13,894 bases of DNA, from NCBI GenBank assembly GCA_002347985.1, contig DDYM01000045.1, positions 28,234 through 42,127 on the forward strand. The letters run 5' to 3'. Below the pieces are notes generated by a model. That model had not been told where the DNA came from and searched no databases. It was given only the letters and a program-made list of their open reading frames with translations. This DNA comes from Bacteroidetes bacterium UBA2234. Its GTDB lineage: Bacteria > Bacteroidota > Bacteroidia > NS11-12g > UBA955. Positions 6,473 through 12,970 of this stretch are shown here, in pieces. Numbering within the stretch: position 1 is the first letter of the stretch; each line of letters opens with the position of its first letter. A program made the translations under genes and the position numbers.

Positions 6473-7939
6473 TTGTTACCCAAGATCACAACCAAAAAAG
6501 AACGCAATGTCCTTTGGCTGATAACCGGGTTGATTACGGCTTTACTAGTTATTGCCACACTGTTTGAATTCTACTATTTGTTGCTTTTGCCGGTTGCCAT
6601 CGGGCTGTTGCTCTTGGCATTTCTTTACACGGAAAAAAGCTTGCTTTTCTTTGGGGCACTTGCTCCGTTGAGTATCAACTTCGACAATGTAGGTGGCGGA
6701 CTTGGGTTGGCCTTGCCCACGGAACCCCTGTTTATTTTGATGTTTTTATTCATCACGTTTCGATGGCTTATCAAACCCGATTTTAGATTGGAAATGCTCA
6801 GTCACCCCATTTCAATCGCCATTTTGGCCTATTTGCTTTGGATGTGGATTGCTACCATTTTCAGTTCGATGCCCATCGTAAGCATCAAGTTTGTCCTCGC
6901 TAGAACTTGGTACATTGTTCTTTTCTATTTCACCTGCCTTGCGATTTTCAGCAACTTCAAAAACATACACTGGTTCTTTAAAGCCTTTACAATAACTACC
7001 CTTGGATTGGTGATTTTCACCCTTACCAAACACGCAGCAGATGGTTTTATTCGCAGCAGTAGTTATGGAATTTCATGGCCATTTTTTCCCGACCACGGAA
7101 TGTATGCGGCCGCCATCGCATTTGCTGTTTCAATCTTGTTTATTTATGCGTTTGCAGGACGACATTTTGGGATTTCGCTTCCATTTGCTCCCATTCTCGT
7201 TTTTCTGTTGGCGATACTTCTGTTTGGAATTGTGGTGAGTTATACCCGCGCCACTTGGTTGAGTTTGGTTGCTGCCATCGGCGTTTATGCGGTGCTAAAA
7301 ATGCGCATCAAATTCTCTTGGGTTTTATTGGTGTTGTTTGGGGCTTTCCTGTATGGAATTATCAATCAAGATCAAATCATGTACGACCTTGAAGCCAATA
7401 AGCAAGGGAGCAGCGACGATATTGAAGGTCACGTAAAATCCGTATCCAACGTCACAACAGACCCATCCAATTTGGAGCGAATCAACCGCTGGAAATGTGC
7501 GGCAAGGATGGTTTCGGAACGTCCCCTATTCGGTTTTGGACCAGGAACCTATGTCTTTCAGTACAGTCCATTCCAGAAAAGCGATGAAATCACCTTGATC
7601 TCTACTTTCGCCGGCGATATGGGGGATGCCCACAGCGAGTACTTTTCTGCCATGAGTGAATCTGGCTATTTGGGACTGATCACTTGGCTCGGCATCGTGC
7701 TCACTACCCTGGGGGTGTCATTTAAGATTTTCTATCGCGAAAAACCAGGAAAAGTAAGATACACCTTGTTGATGGCGATGCTTGGTTTAATCACTTATTA
7801 CGTGCACGCATTTTTGAACAATTATAGTCAATACGATAAAATTGCCGTCCCCTTGTGGGCCTTTACTGCTGTGATTGCCGCGTTAGATTTGTATCACCGA
7901 GAGAATCCCAACGATGTTACATCAACTGAAGAAAAGTAA
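6473..7939 (+). CDS. O-antigen ligase/polymerase family (Wzy_C) membrane protein
   Basis: 488 residues and about ten or more hydrophobic helices (for example 12-30, 35-52, 112-131, 143-160, 171-187, 208-227, 238-256, 261-276, 281-297, 395-420, 430-447, 458-472). Seen: SYTRATWLS (256-264), a large extracytoplasmic loop at about 300-390 with ERPLFGFGPGTY (349-360), and DAHSEYF (385-391). The Arg, FGxGxGxF-like and HxxxF-like motifs are the Wzy_C/WaaL signature, with H387 the likely catalytic or binding His. Known: these enzymes join undecaprenyl-linked polysaccharide to lipid A core or polymerise repeat units at the periplasmic face. Ligase and polymerase cannot be told apart here. The start is a TTG 5 nt after the wzz-like stop. 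The frame is closed by a TGA at 6437-6439 and has no ATG before mid-protein. The Wzz-like neighbour favours a polymer-assembly role. Confidence 0.86.
   Translation: MLPKITTKKERNVLWLITGLITALLVIATLFEFYYLLLLPVAIGLLLLAFLYTEKSLLFFGALAPLSINFDNVGGGLGLALPTEPLFILMFLFITFRWLIKPDFRLEMLSHPISIAILAYLLWMWIATIFSSMPIVSIKFVLARTWYIVLFYFTCLAIFSNFKNIHWFFKAFTITTLGLVIFTLTKHAADGFIRSSSYGISWPFFPDHGMYAAAIAFAVSILFIYAFAGRHFGISLPFAPILVFLLAILLFGIVVSYTRATWLSLVAAIGVYAVLKMRIKFSWVLLVLFGAFLYGIINQDQIMYDLEANKQGSSDDIEGHVKSVSNVTTDPSNLERINRWKCAARMVSERPLFGFGPGTYVFQYSPFQKSDEITLISTFAGDMGDAHSEYFSAMSESGYLGLITWLGIVLTTLGVSFKIFYREKPGKVRYTLLMAMLGLITYYVHAFLNNYSQYDKIAVPLWAFTAVIAALDLYHRENPNDVTSTEEK
7884..7891 (+). promoter_or_regulatory. Possible internal -7 element TAGATTTG for the ABC permease
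   Basis: Exact TAnnTTTG inside the 3' end of the O-antigen ligase-type gene, 22 nt before the ATG at 7914. It would allow separate transcription of the permease. It is less certain than the others because it lies within coding sequence and the six fixed bases can occur by chance. Confidence 0.4.
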
Positions 7940-8963
7940 ACTCTTTCTCACCGGTGCAATCCTTTGTGGAATCCTGGTGGTTGTAGGTATCTTGGGCTAT
8001 GCAATCACAACGGATCCAACTCCAAATGCAAATCAAATCGTTCCAGAGTGGTCCAATCTCGCACCCGGAACAACCGTTTACTATTCAAACGAATCCAAAC
8101 CTAAACCCTCCAATACCACAGATTCTGTAGAATCGCAGGTTTCCCATTTCGCTGAAACTCCAAGCTATTTATTTTGGGCCCTTGGCAATCCCAATACGCC
8201 AAAAATCATTCCAACCCTTGGCAACCCCGGACAGGGTATGAATACCGATGATTCCTTAAAGATGGTGACCGCAGTATTTCACAATCGTACCTTCTGGCTG
8301 GGATCCGATCGTTTTGGTCGCGACATCCTTTCACGGATGATTATTGGTGCCAGAATCAGTCTTTCGATTGGTTTTTTTGCCATGATTGCTTCCTTGATCA
8401 TTGGTGTGATCATTGGCATTTCCTCGGGATATTTCGGTGGCAGGATAGACAGCTTTTTCTCTTGGCTAATCACCGTTTTTTGGTCGGTCCCAACCCTACT
8501 CATCGCATTGGGGTTGAGCATGGTCTTTGGCAAAGGCTATTACCAAGTTTTGCTGGCAACAGCACTCAGTACTTGGGTTGAAGTGGCCCGTGTAGTGCGC
8601 GGTCAAACCCTACAACTCAAACAACGCGAATTCATTTTGGCAGCCAAAATCACGGGTTTCTCCAACGCCAGAATTATGTTCAAACACATTTTGCCAAATC
8701 TCAAAGGTTCACTCACTGTATTGGCAACTACCAACTTCGCCTCGGCCATATTACTTGAGGCGGGATTGGGATTCCTCGGCCTCGGCGTAGCCCCGCCCAC
8801 CCCTTCTTGGGGCATGATGGTAAAGGAAAATTTGGGATACCTTGTTCTGGATAACAGTTACCTCGCCCTTGTACCCGGCATCGCCATCATGATCCTAGTA
8901 ATGGCATTTAATTTAATGTCGATGGGCCTCCGCGACGCCCTCGATCCTTACACCAAGGACTGA
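7914..8963 (+). CDS. DppC/OppC-type ABC transporter permease (orphan)
   Basis: 349 residues. Seen: one N-terminal membrane helix (11-30), then a periplasmic segment of about 95 residues, then the DppC/OppC signature WLGSDRFGRDILSRM (128-142), five further helices (about 148-170, 182-205, 210-222, 268-292, 315-335), and the cytoplasmic EAA loop EFILAAKITGFSNARIMF (239-256) that contacts the ATPase. Known: this is the second permease of Dpp/Opp-type peptide or nickel importers. The periplasmic segment looks longer than in typical DppC proteins of about 300 residues. No DppB, ATPase or binding protein gene is in the window, so partners must be encoded elsewhere. Its start overlaps the O-antigen ligase-type gene by 26 nt, implying translational coupling, and its 3' end overlaps the convergent MNT gene by 16 nt. 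Family certain; substrate unknown. Confidence 0.9.
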   Translation: MLHQLKKSKLFLTGAILCGILVVVGILGYAITTDPTPNANQIVPEWSNLAPGTTVYYSNESKPKPSNTTDSVESQVSHFAETPSYLFWALGNPNTPKIIPTLGNPGQGMNTDDSLKMVTAVFHNRTFWLGSDRFGRDILSRMIIGARISLSIGFFAMIASLIIGVIIGISSGYFGGRIDSFFSWLITVFWSVPTLLIALGLSMVFGKGYYQVLLATALSTWVEVARVVRGQTLQLKQREFILAAKITGFSNARIMFKHILPNLKGSLTVLATTNFASAILLEAGLGFLGLGVAPPTPSWGMMVKENLGYLVLDNSYLALVPGIAIMILVMAFNLMSMGLRDALDPYTKD

Positions 8964-9268
8964 TAAATCACCGCAGCAGTGCGATCAATCGAGCGCAACA
9001 ATTTCTCATCTTGTATGATGGAATGCAAAAGGATATCAAGTTCCAACTCAAAACCAGCGTCGTACAAAGCATCTTCAATATCAAACAAAGTCCCAAAATT
9101 TGCTTTCTCTCCATAAATCACCAAATCAACATCAGAGCCTTGCTTGTGTTTTCCTGTTGACCTAGAACCAAATAGCACAACCTTTTCGATGGTTGGGTAC
9201 TTTTCGAAAACACGTAAAAGCATCGACATTTCAGCGGGCGTTAAACCTGCGACTTTTTGAACCACCAT
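8948..9268 (-). CDS. Minimal nucleotidyltransferase (MNT, pol-beta superfamily)
   Basis: 106 residues from the ATG at 9268; a TTG at 9289 in the same frame would add seven residues, but the promoter element lies between them. Seen: FGSRSTGKHKQGSDVDLV (33-50), which fits GSx10DxD exactly (G34, S35, D46, D48), and ELELDIL (74-80) with the third carboxylate D78. These are the nucleotide- and metal-binding residues of the pol-beta fold. Known: stand-alone MNT proteins usually pair with a HEPN or HI0074-like partner; in MNT-HEPN systems the MNT adds AMP to the HEPN toxin and silences it. Here no such partner is adjacent: the upstream minus-strand gene is a T9SS surface protein and the downstream neighbour is a convergent permease. 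Family is confident; function is not known. Confidence 0.88.
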   Translation of the reverse strand: MVVQKVAGLTPAEMSMLLRVFEKYPTIEKVVLFGSRSTGKHKQGSDVDLVIYGEKANFGTLFDIEDALYDAGFELELDILLHSIIQDEKLLRSIDRTAAVIYQSLV

Positions 9269-9273
9269 GGATG

Positions 9274-9281
9274 CAAAATTA
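9274..9281 (-). promoter_or_regulatory. Bacteroidota -7 element TAATTTTG for the MNT gene, overlapping a stop codon
   Basis: On the minus strand, TAATTTTG reads from 9281 down to 9274 and ends 5 nt before the ATG at 9268. Its first three bases are the TAA stop codon of the 902-residue T9SS protein. It predicts an independent, leaderless MNT transcript. The same 8-mer precedes the wzz-like gene. Confidence 0.65.
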
Positions 9282-11987
9282 CTGAACAAAAATGGTTACT
9301 GGGTAATAACCCATGTTGCCCATGATATTCAAGTAATACAATCCACTGCGCAATCCTGCAGGTACCAAAATTTCTGAATCTCTCACAGCAGACTGGCCTA
9401 CATTTCTACCCAAAGCATCCACCCATTGAACCTTGCAATCAGCCAAACCGTCTAGACGTATCATTTGACCTGCTGAAGTAGGATTTGGATAGGCAATCAA
9501 GCGCGTTTTTGCAATGTTCTTTACAGCCGTATGATCAACCAACACGGAAATATCGGCAGTGTCCTTACATCCGTTTGCATTGCTCGTAGCGATCAAACGA
9601 ACGGTATAAGTTCCAGCTTGGGTATATTGGTGAACCCCTGGCAATCCGGTTTTCTTTGTTCCATCGCCCCAATCCCACTCAAACGTTAATCCCGTTGTAG
9701 AAATGGGAACACAATTCAATTTTAATTGCCAAAGCAAATTCCATGTAAAGCCCGCAGCAGGTCTTGCCTTCACAACCACCGTAACTGGGGTGCGTTCGCT
9801 TCTGCAACCATTGTTTTCTGTCTGATACCATGCGGTTCTATTGCTCAGCATCAAACCCAAATCATAGCTCGACCCCACAAACAAAGGATCAGTGGCCACT
9901 GAATCCTCATACCAATATACATTTCCAAAAGGAACTTTGGCTGTCATATTTCCCAATGATTTCGCACAAACCGATGGCGCCGTTACTGATGTAACCTTAG
10001 GAATGTCGTTAATTACAACCTCCACACTATCAAACTTCGGGGCAAAACAAGCACCCTCAGAAGACTTGTAATAGATCTGGTTCTTTCCGCTCAATCCGGT
10101 AATCAAGGGAGTTTTACCCACATAAAAAGGCGACGCATCGCTGCGCTTATAATACCAATTCAACTGACCCCAAGGCGTGGATCCAAACAATCGTGCCGTA
10201 TCATTAGAACAGGCTGAATCACCTACAGCGCCGAATACACTGGGGTAGTCTTTGATCGTAACCTTCACCGCTGTTCTTCCGCTACCGCAGATACCATTCC
10301 ATGATTCCAAGTAAACATATCCATCACCGCGTTTTGTTCCCGTGAAAGTATATGTGCTACCCTTGGCGAGGGGGCTTCCACCGGTTGCATCTGCAAACCA
10401 TCGCAATGTATCAGAAGTCGAATTACTGCTGGCCGTAAGCTTTACAGAATTTACACCCCTTGCGCACACAAAAGTATCGTTAGGAGCCTTGGGTGCACTC
10501 GGTGCAAAACTGCTTCCTACAAATGCCTTTACCAACTTAGCACCACCAGCATACATACAGCCCTTGTTGTTGGCTATCACATAAAACGATGTGTCCGATT
10601 TCAATGGACCTACCGTTAACAGATTTCCCGTAAACTGCAGCGTTCCACCCTTCGCTTTGTCGTACCAATAAACACTGCCGTAATCCGTAGATGCCTGCAA
10701 GTTGGCCGACGCACCCGCACAAATCGAATCGTTTTTGATTGTCAGTTTCGTAGGATAATTGTTCACCGTAAATGGCACCGTAAGCCATCCAGATTCACAA
10801 GCATTATTGATCGCTTTAACGAAAAAAGTATCCGTCTTTTGGCAATTATAAATCACCAACTTATTCCCTTCAAAAAATGGTTTCGCATCTGTCACTTTTC
10901 TGAACCATTGCACCGTAGAACCCGCATCAGCACCCGCAATGATCGTAACCGTATCGCCTTTGCAACCCTGAGCCGCCTGATTTAAACTCGGCGTACCAGG
11001 CCTAAAATAAATCGTCTTCACAACAGTGTCAGAACAATAATTTCCTGTATAAGGGTATACCGTAGTAATCAATTCAACCTTCAAATTTCTTTTCGACGAT
11101 GGCTTATATTTTCCATCCACCGCATTCATATACAGCATATTGTCGAAATTCCACCGATGAGAATACTTCTCCCAGTTATAGTAAACATAGTAATTATAGA
11201 AAATACTACTTGTAACCGTTTTCTTACTTTGATTTTGAAAATACAACGTATCCAAATTGGGATAACAATTCTGCGTTGTAGTGAAATCCGTCCCCAACTT
11301 ATACCCAACAAACGGATACATCTGCATATGGCTGTTGAATACCGTTCCGCTAATATTTAAACTCATACAACGGTACCACTTGCCACTTACCGACCCCACA
11401 CAAAGATTCCTCTTCTTACCATCTCCGTTGGTCCAAGAATTACAAACCAATGCCGCCAAAGCCGTTGTACTATCCGATTCTACTGTGATGATGTAATTTC
11501 CATTCACCGTAACTGGCTTGCCAAAATCTGCATTCAATGTAATCCTACTCAATGGAATACTGCTACCCATCACCGTGTCTACCATAATCGTGTCAGACGC
11601 AATGGGACTGCCAGATGGCAAAGAATCCGCACCCGCTTTGTATAAATTACAAATCAAATTGATCTTCACCGACTTGGCCGGAGTGGGCGTAACAGAAAAT
11701 CCAAAGAATCTAAAGCCCGACACAGTCATCGTCTGTGGGGCATCAAAAAACTGACCCAAGGAACTTCCCTTTTTTACTGTGATGCTGTTATACGCCGTAC
11801 TTCCATAGGATGGAAACATACTCGTATCACCGTCGCATTTCGTTGGCTTAGAAGCACTTCTACCCTTGATCACAGGCTTCGCGCCAATCGCTGGAATGTC
11901 GTTTACAATGTTATGTGACGTGCTAACCAGCTGAGCAAATGCGGCCGTCGACATCGCCATGATAATTAAAAGTATGAGTCTTTTCAT
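9279..11987 (-). CDS. T9SS-secreted surface protein with five Ig-like repeats, PKD domain and type A sorting domain
   Basis: 902 residues. A signal peptide (1-19, MAMSTAAFAQ end) is followed by a beta-rich region (about 55-232) that looks like a jelly-roll sandwich and a PKD-like segment (about 235-330). Then come five tandem Ig-like repeats (about 333-740), each with a W-F/Y pair and two cysteines 54-59 residues apart. A clear PKD domain follows (about 742-817), with FEWDWGDGT (769-777) and AGTYTVRLIA (791-800). The C-terminus (828-902) is a T9SS type A sorting domain: YPNPTSAGQ (833-841) and GLYYLNIMG (882-890). Known: such tails direct export through the type IX system and are then usually cleaved and replaced by a surface anchor. 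No catalytic motif was found; adhesion or a structural surface role is inferred. It is transcribed from the divergent region it shares with fabI, and is followed by the MNT gene after 10 nt. Confidence 0.88.
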   Translation of the reverse strand: MKRLILLIIMAMSTAAFAQLVSTSHNIVNDIPAIGAKPVIKGRSASKPTKCDGDTSMFPSYGSTAYNSITVKKGSSLGQFFDAPQTMTVSGFRFFGFSVTPTPAKSVKINLICNLYKAGADSLPSGSPIASDTIMVDTVMGSSIPLSRITLNADFGKPVTVNGNYIITVESDSTTALAALVCNSWTNGDGKKRNLCVGSVSGKWYRCMSLNISGTVFNSHMQMYPFVGYKLGTDFTTTQNCYPNLDTLYFQNQSKKTVTSSIFYNYYVYYNWEKYSHRWNFDNMLYMNAVDGKYKPSSKRNLKVELITTVYPYTGNYCSDTVVKTIYFRPGTPSLNQAAQGCKGDTVTIIAGADAGSTVQWFRKVTDAKPFFEGNKLVIYNCQKTDTFFVKAINNACESGWLTVPFTVNNYPTKLTIKNDSICAGASANLQASTDYGSVYWYDKAKGGTLQFTGNLLTVGPLKSDTSFYVIANNKGCMYAGGAKLVKAFVGSSFAPSAPKAPNDTFVCARGVNSVKLTASSNSTSDTLRWFADATGGSPLAKGSTYTFTGTKRGDGYVYLESWNGICGSGRTAVKVTIKDYPSVFGAVGDSACSNDTARLFGSTPWGQLNWYYKRSDASPFYVGKTPLITGLSGKNQIYYKSSEGACFAPKFDSVEVVINDIPKVTSVTAPSVCAKSLGNMTAKVPFGNVYWYEDSVATDPLFVGSSYDLGLMLSNRTAWYQTENNGCRSERTPVTVVVKARPAAGFTWNLLWQLKLNCVPISTTGLTFEWDWGDGTKKTGLPGVHQYTQAGTYTVRLIATSNANGCKDTADISVLVDHTAVKNIAKTRLIAYPNPTSAGQMIRLDGLADCKVQWVDALGRNVGQSAVRDSEILVPAGLRSGLYYLNIMGNMGYYPVTIFVQ
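9768..10991 (-). repeat. Five tandem Ig-like protein repeats (81-85 residues each)
   Basis: Within the 902-residue protein, the first cysteines of the repeats fall at residues 342, 423, 508, 593 and 674, giving periods of 81, 85, 85 and 81. Second cysteines are at 397, 477, 567, 647 and 728. A central W-F/Y motif recurs (VQWFRK, VYWYDK, LRWFAD, LNWYYK, VYWYED), followed by a PL/PF-x-x-G-type turn. The repeats are diverged in sequence and do not form an obvious DNA-level repeat. Confidence 0.8.
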
Positions 11988-12037
11988 TTAGATTCTAATT
12001 TGGGTAAGGTGAAATAAAAGAAATTAACGCAGATTGC

Positions 12038-12045
12038 CAAATCTA
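12038..12045 (-). promoter_or_regulatory. Bacteroidota -7 element TAGATTTG for the T9SS Ig-repeat protein
   Basis: Exact TAnnTTTG on the minus strand, in the 156-nt gap between the two divergent genes. It lies 50 nt upstream of the ATG at 11987, giving a leader of about 45 nt, the longest predicted here. It sits 75 nt from the fabI element, leaving room for a shared control region in which I could identify no operator. Confidence 0.55.
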
Positions 12046-12120
12046 AAGGCTACTTTCGATACGAAAAATGAGTTTCTGATGACCAATTCACCCGCTAAAA
12101 CAGAATTCCAACAAAACACG

Positions 12121-12128
12121 TAAATTTG
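12121..12128 (+). promoter_or_regulatory. Bacteroidota -7 element TAAATTTG for fabI
   Basis: Exact TAnnTTTG ending 15 nt before the ATG at 12144, giving a leader of about 10 nt. The bases between are A-rich (AAAACCCAAAAATT), as is common before Bacteroidota start codons, with no Shine-Dalgarno sequence. Confidence 0.68.
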
Positions 12129-12143
12129 TAAAACCCAAAAATT

Positions 12144-12968
12144 ATGTCGAACAACTTATTAAAAGGAAAAAAAGGAATCATTTTCGGTGCCTTGAATGAG
12201 CAATCTATCGCATGGAAAGTGGCTGAACTTTGTGTAGCCGAAGGCGCGCAAATCGTACTTACCAATGCCCCTGTCGCCGCCAAAATAGGTCAGACCGAAG
12301 CCCTTTCACAAAAACTCAACGCCCCTCTCATCTATGCAGATGTGACCAAAATGGAAGACCTCGAAAATTTGGTTTCTGGCGCCATGGAAGCCTTGGGTGG
12401 AACCCTCGATTTTGTTCTTCACTCTGTAGGAATGAGCTTGAACGTTCGCAAGAAAAACCCTTACACAGATAGCAACTACGAGTTCATGCACCAAACATTC
12501 GACATCTCTGCGATGTCGTTTCACCGTTTGATGCAAACCCTCATGAAAAAAGACGCCATGAACGAATGGGGTAGCATTGTGGGATTGAGTTATATCGCCG
12601 CCCAACGCACTTTCCCTGATTATGGTGAAATGGCCGATGCAAAATCTCTGTTGGAGAGCTTCGCTCGTTCTTTTGGATACCACTACGGCAAGAAAAAACA
12701 CGTTCGTGTAAATACAATTAGCCAAAGTCCAACCAAAACCACTGCCGGTTCAGGCGTTGGAGGATTTGATGCTTTCTACAACTACGCTGATAAAATGAGC
12801 CCATTGGGCAATGCAAGTGCCGCAGACTGCGCTCAATATTGCGTGAGCTTATTCTCCGATTATACCCGCATGGTAACGATGCAAAACCTTTTCCACGATG
12901 GCGGTTTCAGTTTCACTGGAATTTCTAGCGATTTGATGGACAGCTTCCGCGACGCAGCTGGAGAATAA
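12144..12968 (+). CDS. fabI: Enoyl-[acyl-carrier-protein] reductase FabI
   Basis: 274 residues, a short-chain dehydrogenase/reductase of the FabI type. Seen: the nucleotide loop GALNEQSIAW (15-24), which is the FabI GxxxxxSIA pattern and not the classical GxxxGxG; DV (66-67) near the adenine site; LHSVGMS (92-98); and the catalytic set Y150 and Y160-x6-K167 in FPDYGEMADAK. A substrate loop reads KTTAGSGVGGFD. Known: FabI performs the last, NAD(P)H-dependent reduction of each fatty acid elongation cycle in the cytosol and is the triclosan target. The length is close to the usual 255-275. It is a single gene with its own promoter, divergent from the Ig-repeat surface protein and convergent with the next T9SS gene, whose stop is only 2 nt away. 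No other fab gene is nearby, as expected for scattered Bacteroidota fab genes. Confidence 0.95.
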   Translation: MSNNLLKGKKGIIFGALNEQSIAWKVAELCVAEGAQIVLTNAPVAAKIGQTEALSQKLNAPLIYADVTKMEDLENLVSGAMEALGGTLDFVLHSVGMSLNVRKKNPYTDSNYEFMHQTFDISAMSFHRLMQTLMKKDAMNEWGSIVGLSYIAAQRTFPDYGEMADAKSLLESFARSFGYHYGKKKHVRVNTISQSPTKTTAGSGVGGFDAFYNYADKMSPLGNASAADCAQYCVSLFSDYTRMVTMQNLFHDGGFSFTGISSDLMDSFRDAAGE

Positions 12969-12970
12969 AC

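Noticed and set aside
9269..9289. TTG at 9289 as the MNT start
   Set aside because: The predicted promoter element at 9274-9281 lies downstream of it and an ATG at 9268 is available; the conserved fold starts after the ATG.
9279..11987. A polysaccharide-degrading or protease domain in the 902-residue surface protein
   Set aside because: No catalytic motif could be found between the signal peptide and the sorting domain; only beta-sandwich, Ig-like and PKD segments are supported.
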